From positions 171,326 to 235,325 of the forward strand of contig NZ_JACHJQ010000003.1 in the NCBI RefSeq assembly GCF_014203735.1: a stretch of 64,000 nucleotides of DNA, written 5' to 3'. A model generated the notes under the pieces. That model saw only the letters and a program-made list of their open reading frames with translations, searched no databases and was not told the DNA's origin. Below, piece after piece: positions 51,858-59,576 of the stretch. A program made the translations under genes and the position numbers. The number at the start of each line of letters is the position of its first letter. Within the stretch, counting starts at the first letter, position 1. The stretch comes from Actinophytocola algeriensis (GTDB taxonomy: Bacteria > Actinomycetota > Actinomycetes > Mycobacteriales > Pseudonocardiaceae).

Positions 51858-52241
51858 TCACCCGTCGTACTTGCCCCAGCGGGCGGAGTTCGTGCCTTCG
51901 ACGCGCAGGTATTCCTCCTGCGCGCTCGTCAGCGAGTCGATCGCTGCCTTGAGTTGCTTCTGGTAACCGGTCAGGCACACGTACGCGGAGTCGGCGCCGC
52001 CGGTGTTGGTGCGCTCGGCGAACTGCGTCGCCGTCTCACCGCTGACCGGGTCGCCCGCCCATTCCCGCACCGGGAGACTGGCGAGGTCACGGACTTTGCG
52101 TGACACGCGGTCGTACGCGTCGGTGAACGCCTTGAGCGCCTCCGGGATCGCGGAGGGCTCGACGTGCAGGGTCTGAGGGCCGGAGAACGCCGGAGTCGAC
52201 AACGCTCGCCCGCCACCACCACCGCCATCTGCCACGAACAC
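51858..52241 (-). CDS. WXG100-like protein (cassette 2)
   Basis: Helical protein of 127 aa with a W-x-G turn (LPVREWAGDPVSGETATQF) between two helices (IPEALKAFTDAYDRVSRKV, YQKQLKAAIDSLTSAQEEYL). A Gly-rich head MFVADGGGGGGRA precedes. Likely type VII partner of the PPE-like protein. Confidence 0.75.
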   Translation of the reverse strand: MFVADGGGGGGRALSTPAFSGPQTLHVEPSAIPEALKAFTDAYDRVSRKVRDLASLPVREWAGDPVSGETATQFAERTNTGGADSAYVCLTGYQKQLKAAIDSLTSAQEEYLRVEGTNSARWGKYDG

Positions 52242-52358
52242 GGTTCGTCTCCCTCAGTCTGTGCGATTGCGACGACTGTAGCTCTGATGCATGACGCCGT
52301 GGAGTGGTTCCCACCAGCAACCCGATACTCAGAAGAACTTTTCACGGGATATTCCACC

Positions 52359-52374
52359 GTCCGGTGGACACTCA
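52359..52374. terminator. Small hairpin downstream of the cassette 2 lipoprotein
   Basis: TCCACCG-TC-CGGTGGA, a perfect 7-bp stem in the 139-bp spacer between the lipoprotein stop and the WXG-like gene. It may partly terminate the lipoprotein transcript or act as an operator; the spacer must also hold a promoter if the operon is split here. Coordinates approximate within two bases. Confidence 0.4.
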
Positions 52375-52380
52375 CTCGAT

Positions 52381-52956
52381 TCAGAGCTGCGCGAGCGCCG
52401 CGGCGGCGATCCTCGGCACCCGCTCACAGAGTGTTGCTTGTGGAGTCACCGGCTGCTCACCTGGTGCGCTGAGGCCGTAGTTGACGTACAGCATCTGTCC
52501 GTCGGCGACGTCGAGCGCGCCGAAACAGCTGTCGGGGACGGGTGGTTTCAGCACGTGGAGCGGGAAGCCGTCCACTTCGGTCACGCTGACCTCGGCGTTC
52601 GCACCGTCGGCGTAGTCGGCGGCGCCCTCGTCGACCACCGCCACCAGCGTGAGCCCGAGGTTGGCCGCGATGCCGTTGGCGAAGCAGTCCCGCGACCCGG
52701 GAAAGCTGGTCGACTCGCCGCCGGTCGGCGGCCGCTGGTCGAGCCCGAAGGTGGTGAGCGGGAGTGCCGCGACCAGACCGCAGACGTCCACACCGGCCAT
52801 GTCGATGTCGCGGGGACGGATCTGCGTTTCCGCGGTGGTGGTTGTGGTTGTCGTCGTGGTCGTGGTCGGTTGGTCCCCGGTGGTCGGGGTCCCGTTCTCG
52901 GTCGCCGTGCAACCGGCGGTGAGCAGCAGTCCCGTCACGAGCAGCAACCTGCGCAT
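52381..52956 (-). CDS. DUF3558 family lipoprotein (cassette 2)
   Basis: Exported lipoprotein of 191 aa: MRRLLLVTGLLLTAGC with lipobox LTAGC, then a poly-Thr linker of eleven residues, then DUF3558 (VDVCGLVAALP, SRDCFANGIA, PDSCFGAL, TLCERV). Counterpart of 9701-10276. Divergent from the type VII-associated protein, 30 bp between starts. Confidence 0.82.
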   Translation of the reverse strand: MRRLLLVTGLLLTAGCTATENGTPTTGDQPTTTTTTTTTTTAETQIRPRDIDMAGVDVCGLVAALPLTTFGLDQRPPTGGESTSFPGSRDCFANGIAANLGLTLVAVVDEGAADYADGANAEVSVTEVDGFPLHVLKPPVPDSCFGALDVADGQMLYVNYGLSAPGEQPVTPQATLCERVPRIAAAALAQL

Positions 52957-52986
52957 GACCGCAACGTACCGACCTACGATGGGCCG

Positions 52987-53547
52987 ATGCCGGACACCCC
53001 GCCGCCCGTTGTCTCGCCCGAGATCACCTCCCGGATGCGCGCCAGCGCGATGGCGAACCCGAACACCTGGCTGTACGTCATCGACCCGGCCTTCGACGCC
53101 GACGCCGACATCCCGCCGTGGGGCGTGGTCGGCGTGTACCGGGTGGACGCGGCCGGTGAGATCGGCCCGACGTTCCGGCGCAACACCGAGTACCGCCCGT
53201 CGCCGACGGCACTGCGGATGCCGGCCGCGTCGAGCGGCCTGGAGCGGTTGTTGCAGTGGATCACCTCCGGGCACCGGGCGGAGGCCGAGCTGCCGGCGGC
53301 GGTGCTGCGGGCCCGGCTGCTGGTGTACGCCACGGCGCCGGAGGACCGGTCGGTGACCGCTTTCCCCGACCGCTCGGGCCGGATCATGGTGCCTGCCTGC
53401 ACGTCGGTCGCGCACGTGCCCGCGGCGTGGCCGGGGTGGCGGGAGGTGTCCGGGCGGGAGCTGGCCGCGCGGCTGGGCGGTCATCCGTTGGTGATCAACC
53501 CGATCGGCCCGATCACGGCACTGCTCCCGGCGGCCGCGCTCGGGTAG
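52987..53547 (+). CDS. Type VII secretion system-associated protein (TIGR03931-like)
   Basis: Soluble 186-aa protein with the pattern NPNTWLYVIDPAFDADADI then PPWGVVGVYRVD, characteristic of a family annotated as T7SS-associated. The second half has LLVYATAPEDRSVTAFPDRSG, VPACTSVAHVPAAWPGWREV and VINPIGPITALLP (SseB-like fold). TACGAT ends 6 bases before the ATG: leaderless. The link to secretion is by family and location. Confidence 0.72.
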   Translation: MPDTPPPVVSPEITSRMRASAMANPNTWLYVIDPAFDADADIPPWGVVGVYRVDAAGEIGPTFRRNTEYRPSPTALRMPAASSGLERLLQWITSGHRAEAELPAAVLRARLLVYATAPEDRSVTAFPDRSGRIMVPACTSVAHVPAAWPGWREVSGRELAARLGGHPLVINPIGPITALLPAAALG

Positions 53548-53559
53548 TCCGGTCCGGCC

Positions 53560-55617
53560 TCACGTCAGCCAGCGTTCGACGTCCTCCGGTGGCCCGGGTT
53601 TGGCGTACAGCCAGCCCTGCGCCGAGTCCGCCCCGATGTGCCGCAGCAGCTCCGCCTGCTCACCGGTCTCCACCCCCTCCGCGATCACGTCCAGCTTCAG
53701 CGTGTGCGCGAGCGACACCAGCGCCGTCACGATCCGCGCGTCCACCGAGTCCGCCGCCCCCACCCGCAGACCCTCCACAAAGGACCCGGCGATCTTCAGC
53801 GCGTGCACCGGCAGGTGCCGCAGGTAGGCGAGGTTCGAGTACCCCGTCCCGAAGTCGTCGATCGCGATGCGGACGCCAAGGTCGGCCAGCCGCCGCAACG
53901 CGGAGAGCGGCTCGCCGGTCGTGCCCATGATCGCGCTCTCCGTCAGTTCCAGCTGCAGCGCCGACGGCGGGAAACCCACCCGCTCGATGATCGCCGAAAC
54001 ATCGGCCACCAGGTCCGGCTCGGCCACCTGCCTGGCCGCCAGGTTCACGCTCACGATCGGGGTCCTCGCCCACTTCAGCGCCTGCCTGCACGACGTCTCC
54101 AGCACCCACAGTCCCAGCGGCACGATCAGCCCGGTCTCCTCCGCGAGCCCGATGAACCGGTCCGGGCCGAGCCTGCCGAACTCCGGGTGCGCCCACCGCA
54201 CCAGCGCCTCGACGCCCACCAGCGTGCCGTCCGTGAGGGACACGATCGGCTGGTAGTCGACGTAGAACTCCTCGCGTTCCAGCGCGGCGGGCATCGCGTT
54301 GGACAGGGTGATCCTGGCGATCTCGCGTGCGTTGCGTTCCGGGTCGTAGGACGCCCAGCGGTTCTTGCCGTCCACTTTCGCCCAGTGCAGTGTCACGTCC
54401 GCGTCGCGCATGGTCTCCGCGGGCGAGGCGTCGAACACGGACCGCTCGACCAGGCCGATGCTCGCCGACACCGTCAGCCGGTGCCCGCCGACCAGCACCG
54501 GCGCGGCGATCTCCGCGAGGATCCGCTCGGCCAGCGCCACCAGCTCGGCCATGCCGGTGGTGTGCTCGACCAGCACCACGAACTCGTCGCCGCCCATCCT
54601 GGCCACCAGCCTGTCCGGCGCCGACACCAGCCGGTCGAGCCGCCTGCCGACCTCGACGAGCAGCTGGTCGCCGACGACGTGGCCGAGGGTGTCGTTGACG
54701 GCCTTGAACCCGTCCAGGTCCAGGTAGCACAACCCGACCCGCCGCCCGGCCGAACCGCCGAACGCGGCGTGCAGCCGCTCGGTGAACAGCGCCCGGTTGC
54801 CGAGGTCGGTGAGGTGGTCGTGGTTGGCCTGGTGCCGCAGCTTCTCCGACAGCACGTGCCGCTCGGTGTTGTCCTCGACCATCCCGACGAGGTACTGCGG
54901 CATGCCGTCGTCGTCCCGCACGAGCGACACGGTCACATTCGTCCACAGGGGAGAGCCGTCGCGTTTGCGGAACCGGCGTTCGATCCGGTAGTGGTCGCGC
55001 TCCCCGGCGACCATCTCGTTGAAGAACCTGCGCAGCTCCAGCGGGTCGTCCGGGTGCAGGAAGTCGACGAGGTTGAGGTCGAGCAGCTGCTCGGGCCGGT
55101 AGCCGAGCATGCCCGCCATCGCGCCGTTGACCTCGAGCAGCCTGCCTCGGGTGTCGGTGATCCCGATGCCGACGGCGGCGGAGGTGAACATCGCCCGGAA
55201 CCTGGCCTCACTGGACCGGCGCGCGCTTTCGGCACCGTCCCTGGCCTCCAGCGCCGAGCGCCGCAGCGCCTCCTGCTCGCTGAAGATCCGCGACTGCGCG
55301 GCCCGCACGAACCCGGCGGTCACCGCGGCCTGGACCGCGGGCACCCGCTCCCCGGCGAAGTGCGTGCCGATCAGCTCGATCGTCCCCGCGAGCGACTCCG
55401 CGGCGAGGAACCGCAGCGACACGAGCGCCGCGCCCACCCGCTCGGCGGACGCCGGGTCGAACGGCGCCGAGGTCAGTGCCGAGATGAGCGTGTCGGCGTT
55501 CCCCTCGAGGTCCGCGCCGAGGTCGGCGCGGCCGGTCGCGACGTAGCCGGTCGCGGCGAGGACGTCGGTCCACGCAGCCACGAACGCGTCACGCCCTGCG
55601 GTTGTCGGGCCTGCCAC
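53560..55617 (-). CDS. PAS-GGDEF-EAL cyclic di-GMP protein
   Basis: Cytoplasmic 685-aa protein with an N-terminal helical sensor-like region (~1-150), a PAS domain (RFRAMFTSAAVGIGITDTRG), a GGDEF domain with the canonical ARMGGDEFVVL, and an EAL domain (GVEALVRW, SVNLAARQ, LELTES, IAIDDFGTGYS, AEGVET). Both active sites look intact; the usual KIDxSFV is KIAGSFV, which keeps the catalytic Lys. No RxxD inhibitory site. It could make or degrade c-di-GMP. The GTG at 55617 is preferred because GGAAGG is correctly spaced. Confidence 0.9.
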   Translation of the reverse strand: MAGPTTAGRDAFVAAWTDVLAATGYVATGRADLGADLEGNADTLISALTSAPFDPASAERVGAALVSLRFLAAESLAGTIELIGTHFAGERVPAVQAAVTAGFVRAAQSRIFSEQEALRRSALEARDGAESARRSSEARFRAMFTSAAVGIGITDTRGRLLEVNGAMAGMLGYRPEQLLDLNLVDFLHPDDPLELRRFFNEMVAGERDHYRIERRFRKRDGSPLWTNVTVSLVRDDDGMPQYLVGMVEDNTERHVLSEKLRHQANHDHLTDLGNRALFTERLHAAFGGSAGRRVGLCYLDLDGFKAVNDTLGHVVGDQLLVEVGRRLDRLVSAPDRLVARMGGDEFVVLVEHTTGMAELVALAERILAEIAAPVLVGGHRLTVSASIGLVERSVFDASPAETMRDADVTLHWAKVDGKNRWASYDPERNAREIARITLSNAMPAALEREEFYVDYQPIVSLTDGTLVGVEALVRWAHPEFGRLGPDRFIGLAEETGLIVPLGLWVLETSCRQALKWARTPIVSVNLAARQVAEPDLVADVSAIIERVGFPPSALQLELTESAIMGTTGEPLSALRRLADLGVRIAIDDFGTGYSNLAYLRHLPVHALKIAGSFVEGLRVGAADSVDARIVTALVSLAHTLKLDVIAEGVETGEQAELLRHIGADSAQGWLYAKPGPPEDVERWLT

Positions 55618-55925
55618 CGTCACACCTTCCGGCGAATCTCGCGCACGCACCCACCTGCGTGGCACCGGCCAGGATACGACCGCCCACACACCGCGTCCAT
55701 GCTCGTGTGCGGACCGTTCGCACTGGTCACAGCGGTTGAACCGGCAACAACGCCGGTCGCGGACCGTGATCGTCCGTGCTCAGCCATGCACCAAACGTTA
55801 CCGAAACAACTGTTAGTTATTCACTGGACGGCGTGACAAAACGGTACCGAGCGACCACAATCTGTATCTTGGCAGCTCCAGCCCGGGTGCTGCCATTCGC
55901 GAGGGCGATTCAGAAAGGGCTTCCC
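55618..55925. other. 308-bp divergent intergenic region
   Basis: Holds the promoters of the GGDEF-EAL gene (left) and the lysozyme gene (right). It has a lower-GC core around CAAACGTTACCGAAACAACT. I searched it for riboswitch-like conserved blocks of the ydaO type, which precede some cell-wall hydrolases, and found none convincing. Confidence 0.5.
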
Positions 55926-56789
55926 ATGAACATTGTGTGGCGTGGGAGACGACGGGGCTTGCTGAGCGCCGCCGTTGCGGTGACCACCACTGTGTTACTG
56001 GCGGGACTGGCAAGTCCCGCACAGGCCGACCCGGCTGCCACCCCTGCAGGCGACCAGGCGGCGATCGACGCGTACGTCAAGAAGTACGACCACCCGATGG
56101 GCTCGCAGATCCGCGAGCACGAGGGCACAGCTCAGATGCCCAGGAGTGTCCCGTCCGACATCGGCGCCCAGGCCTCCGTGGCCGGCATCGACGTGAGCGG
56201 CCACCAGGGCAACGTGGACTGGCCTGCCCAGTGGAACGCGGGCAAGCGGTTCGTGTGGGTGAAGGCGACCGAAGGCACCGGGTACCGGAACCCGTACTTC
56301 GCGCAGCAGTACAACGGTTCCTACAACCAGGGCTTCATCCGCGGCGCGTACCACTTCGCGCTGCCGGACCGGTCGTCCGGCGCCACGCAGGCGAACTTCT
56401 TCTCGAGCAACGGCGGCGGCTGGTCGGGTGACGGCAAGACGCTGCCCGGTGCGCTCGACATGGAGTACAACCCGTACGGCGCGACCTGCTACGGGCTGTC
56501 CCAGTCGGCGATGACCAACTGGATCCGCGACTTCAGCAACACCTACAAGGCGCGGTGGAACAAGTACCCGGCGATCTACACGTCCACCAGCTGGTGGAAC
56601 CAGTGCGTCGGGTCGAGCTTCGGTTCCACCAACCCGCTGTGGGTGGCGCGGTACTCGTCGTCGGTCGGCACGCTGCCGATCGGCTGGAGCTTCTACACGG
56701 TGTGGCAGTACAGCTCCACGCCGATCGACCAGAACTCCTTCAACGGTGACTACAGCCGCCTGCAGGTGTTCGCGAGGAACAGCGACTGA
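55926..56789 (+). CDS. Secreted GH25 lysozyme-like muramidase
   Basis: Secreted glycoside hydrolase family 25 enzyme of 287 aa. Signal peptide ends near SPAQA; the catalytic fold begins VAGIDVSGHQGNVDW (catalytic Asp region) and contains LDMEYN with the catalytic Asp-x-Glu, then PAIYTSTSWWNQC and LWVARYSSSVG. A propeptide-like segment of ~60 aa lies between signal and domain. It cleaves the MurNAc-GlcNAc bond of peptidoglycan, for remodelling or killing competitors. Followed by a strong hairpin. Confidence 0.93.
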   Translation: MNIVWRGRRRGLLSAAVAVTTTVLLAGLASPAQADPAATPAGDQAAIDAYVKKYDHPMGSQIREHEGTAQMPRSVPSDIGAQASVAGIDVSGHQGNVDWPAQWNAGKRFVWVKATEGTGYRNPYFAQQYNGSYNQGFIRGAYHFALPDRSSGATQANFFSSNGGGWSGDGKTLPGALDMEYNPYGATCYGLSQSAMTNWIRDFSNTYKARWNKYPAIYTSTSWWNQCVGSSFGSTNPLWVARYSSSVGTLPIGWSFYTVWQYSSTPIDQNSFNGDYSRLQVFARNSD

Positions 56790-56811
56790 TCCCACCCGTT
56801 CCCTGTCCGAT

Positions 56812-56847
56812 GGGGACCTTCCTCCACCACCTGGAGCGAAGGTCCCC
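56812..56847 (+). terminator. Hairpin terminator after the lysozyme gene
   Basis: Perfect 10-bp stem GGGGACCTTC / GAAGGTCCCC with a 16-base loop. Same GGGACCTTC-type stem as the terminator after phoU. Confidence 0.8.
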
Positions 56848-56946
56848 TTCGTACATTTAAGCTCCGCGTGAGCGACGCGTGAGTTGAGGGAACGAGGACC
56901 CCCGTGACCACGTCGGACACGCGAAGACCGTGATCGGGGAGGGACA

Positions 56947-57978
56947 ATGACTTACCCACCGCAGGGACCTTACGGCCAGCAGCCGGATCCCTACGGACAG
57001 CAGCAACCTCAACAGCAGCCGCAGTACGGGGGCGGGTACCAACAGCCGCAGACCGGCCAGTTCGGCGCCTACGACCCGAACGCTCAGTACGGGGGCGGGT
57101 ACCAGCAGTACGGCGGGCTCGGGGGTCCACCGGAGCCGCCCAAGAGCAAGACCGGCCCGATCATCGCCATCGTGTCGATCGTCGTGCTCCTCCTCGGTGG
57201 CCTCGGCATCACCGGCTTCGTGGCGCCCGGGTTCTTCCTGTCCGACGACAAGGAAGGCTCCAACAACGCGGGGTCCGGTGACAGCAGCAGCGAGAAGCCG
57301 ACGGAAAAGAAGGACAACGGCTCGCAGGAGACCATCGACAAGCTCGTCGCCGCCGCGGACGACCAGGACAAGTCCGCGCTGCGCACGCTGAAGTGCTCGG
57401 CCGCGACGGACACAGTGGACTCGGCGATCGACGCCATCGACAACATCGACAGCGCCGAGTTCGGTGAGGTCAAGGACGAGTCCGACGACGAGGTCACCTT
57501 CACGGTCACCATCTCCTTCGACGGCAAGACCGAGGACGACACGGTCACCCTCAAGAAGGACGGCGATGACTGGTGCTGGCAGGACATCGAGGCGGGCAAG
57601 CCGACCGGTGGTGACGACTCCACCACCACCGAGGAGACCACGGCCAACGACACCACGGTGACCGACCCGGGCGGCGGCGGCGCGACCGGCGACTCCGAGG
57701 GCGAGCAGTTCGTCCAGTCCTTCCTGGACAAGGTGAACGGCGGCGACGGTGCGGGCGCGGCGGCCATGTCGTGCTCCGACAGCACCAGCCAGTCGGACAT
57801 CACCGAGGCCGCCACGCAGGGCGCCGTCCTGGAGATGGACCCGGCGGGCACCACGGCCGACGAGGCGTACGTCGGCTCCGACCTCAAGGGCACGCTCGCC
57901 GGCGCGGCCGTGACGGGCCGCACCAGCGCCTTCCTCGAGGACGGCGCGTGGTGCATCTACACCTTCTTCGCCAGCTGA
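56947..57978 (+). CDS. Membrane-anchored protein with Gln/Gly/Tyr-rich head
   Basis: Protein of 343 aa. The cytoplasmic head is Pro/Gln/Tyr/Gly-rich (QQPQYGGGYQQP), then one helix (GPIIAIVSIVVLLLGGLGITGFV) and an acidic extracytoplasmic part with two similar Cys-containing modules (TLKCSAATDT and AMSCSDSTSQ as module starts; DDWCWQD and GAWCIYTFF as ends), resembling DUF4878-like lumazine/lipoprotein folds. A Thr-rich linker joins them. Function unknown; likely envelope-associated. Confidence 0.65.
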   Translation: MTYPPQGPYGQQPDPYGQQQPQQQPQYGGGYQQPQTGQFGAYDPNAQYGGGYQQYGGLGGPPEPPKSKTGPIIAIVSIVVLLLGGLGITGFVAPGFFLSDDKEGSNNAGSGDSSSEKPTEKKDNGSQETIDKLVAAADDQDKSALRTLKCSAATDTVDSAIDAIDNIDSAEFGEVKDESDDEVTFTVTISFDGKTEDDTVTLKKDGDDWCWQDIEAGKPTGGDDSTTTEETTANDTTVTDPGGGGATGDSEGEQFVQSFLDKVNGGDGAGAAAMSCSDSTSQSDITEAATQGAVLEMDPAGTTADEAYVGSDLKGTLAGAAVTGRTSAFLEDGAWCIYTFFAS

Positions 57979-57997
57979 GTTCCCTTTCGTAGAACGG

Positions 57998-59086
57998 ATG
58001 CCGCCGGTGGCCGTCACACTCCTCATAGCCGGGTCTGTGGCGATCATCGGCGGCATCGTCGTGTTCGCACTGTCGTCCCGCCTGATCGCGACCATGTTGC
58101 TGGCGTTCGGCGCGCTCGCCGTGGTCACGGGCTGGCTGCTGCCGGAGTCGACGAGAGCGGACGCGTTGAAGACGGGCGGCCTGGCCGCCGGGTCGGTCGT
58201 CGCGCTGTACGCCCTGTGGCTCAACGACCGCAGACGCCGCGTCGACGAGGGCCGCCAGCAACTGGAACACGACCGCCAGATACTGGAGAACGCCCGCGCG
58301 GACCACGAACGCGAACGCGCCGCGGACGACCGCTTCCTCCGCGCGGTGGAGATGCTCGGCCACGAGACGGACCAGGTCAGGGTGGGCGCGCTGCACGCAC
58401 TGGCCGGTGTGGCACGCGCACGGCCGTCGTACACGCAGGACGTGCTGGACGTGATCTGCTCGTACCTGCGCCGCCCGTTCGAACACCCGGAGTACGTCAC
58501 GGCCCGCAGGGACGACCCCGACTTCGCCGACCCGAAACCCGATTTCGACCTGGCGGAGTCCGACCGCTGGCGCGTGGTCCGCCTTACGGCACAACGCTTG
58601 CTGGCCGACCTGCTCCCGACCGTGGGCACCCCCGACGCCCCCACCTACGACCTCGACCTGACCGGCGCGACGCTCGAGTACTGCGACCTGTCGCACCGGA
58701 TCATCGGCAAACTCAGCGCGCGAACGCTGAAGCTGTACCAGTCGAACTCGTTCCACCACTGCGAAATCCGCGGCCCGGCCTGGTTCACGGAGTCCCGCAG
58801 CTGGGGCAACGTGTGGCTGCACCACATGGAGTTCCACGACCGGGCGTGGTTCAGCAAGGTCCGCTTTCACTCGCTGGTGAGCTTCGAGGAAACCGTCTTC
58901 CACCAGACGACGAAGTTCGAGAACGCCGAGTTCACGAGCCGAACGTCCTTCGAGAACACCGAGTTCGCCACCACCGCGGACTTCTCGCACACGAACTTCA
59001 CCGGCCCGCTGAAGCCACCACCTGGCTGGCAGCAGAACCCCGCGGGCCGCCTGGTCCGCACTACCGGTCCCGCCGCAACGCCTTGA
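57998..59086 (+). CDS. Membrane protein with pentapeptide-repeat-like C-terminus
   Basis: Protein of 362 aa with three N-terminal helices (LLIAGSVAIIGGIVVFAL, IATMLLAFGALAVVTGWLL, LAAGSVVALYALWL), a charged coiled coil (DRQILENARADHERERAADD), a HEAT-like segment (VRVGALHALAGVARA) and a C-terminal series of degenerate five-residue repeats (FHDRAWFSKVRFHS, FENAEFTSRTSFENTEFAT). Such proteins are common in actinobacteria; role unknown. 19 bp after the preceding gene. Confidence 0.7.
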   Translation: MPPVAVTLLIAGSVAIIGGIVVFALSSRLIATMLLAFGALAVVTGWLLPESTRADALKTGGLAAGSVVALYALWLNDRRRRVDEGRQQLEHDRQILENARADHERERAADDRFLRAVEMLGHETDQVRVGALHALAGVARARPSYTQDVLDVICSYLRRPFEHPEYVTARRDDPDFADPKPDFDLAESDRWRVVRLTAQRLLADLLPTVGTPDAPTYDLDLTGATLEYCDLSHRIIGKLSARTLKLYQSNSFHHCEIRGPAWFTESRSWGNVWLHHMEFHDRAWFSKVRFHSLVSFEETVFHQTTKFENAEFTSRTSFENTEFATTADFSHTNFTGPLKPPPGWQQNPAGRLVRTTGPAATP

Positions 59087-59201
59087 TCAGCTTGAGCCAC
59101 GTGAGCCTCGTCGGCAGTGCCCGATCTTGACAGTGCGTTACGCATGTGGGTGACTCTGCGATCACCTGAACGTGGTTCGCGGTGTTGCGGGAGGTCGGCT
59201 C

Positions 59202-59576
59202 ATGCGTGGTGGTCCGTTAGCCGGAGTCCTGGTGCTGCTCACGCTGGTCACCGGGTGCGAGCCGACCGACGGGTCGGTCTACGTGCCCGGGTCGTACACG
59301 GTGCGGGAGGCCGGGGTCCGGCTGCGGGACGGTGGGACGGACTGCAACGCCAACCCGGGTACCGGGAACTGCCCGAACGTCCTCGACGGGCTCGAACCCG
59401 GCGACAACCTCTACCCCGTCTGCCAGAGCCGCGGTCAGCTCGTCGGGCAGAACTCCTGGTGGGTGTACGTGGACGCGCCGGGAGGGAACCGGGGGTGGGT
59501 GGCCAGCTGGTTCCTGACCTGCCCCACCAACCGGCTCCCCGAGGTGGACGACTGCACGGCCGCCGAGTTCGACTAG
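59202..59576 (+). CDS. Small lipoprotein with SH3-like domain
   Basis: Lipoprotein of 124 aa: signal peptide with lipobox VTGC, then a domain with [14 protein letters not shown] and [20 protein letters not shown], resembling bacterial SH3 (cell-wall binding) folds, with several Cys. GGAGG precedes the ATG. Its stop TAG shares a CTAG palindrome with the purL stop on the other strand. Confidence 0.68.
   Translation: MRGGPLAGVLVLLTLVTGCEPTDGSVYVPGSYTVREAGVRLRDGGTDCNANPGTGNCPNVLDGLEPGDNLYPVCQSRGQLVGQNSWWVYVDAPGGNRGWVASWFLTCPTNRLPEVDDCTAAEFD

Noticed and set aside
55618-55925. A c-di-AMP (ydaO-type) riboswitch upstream of the lysozyme gene
   Set aside because: Such switches precede some actinobacterial cell-wall hydrolases, but I could not find the conserved blocks or the expected pairing here.
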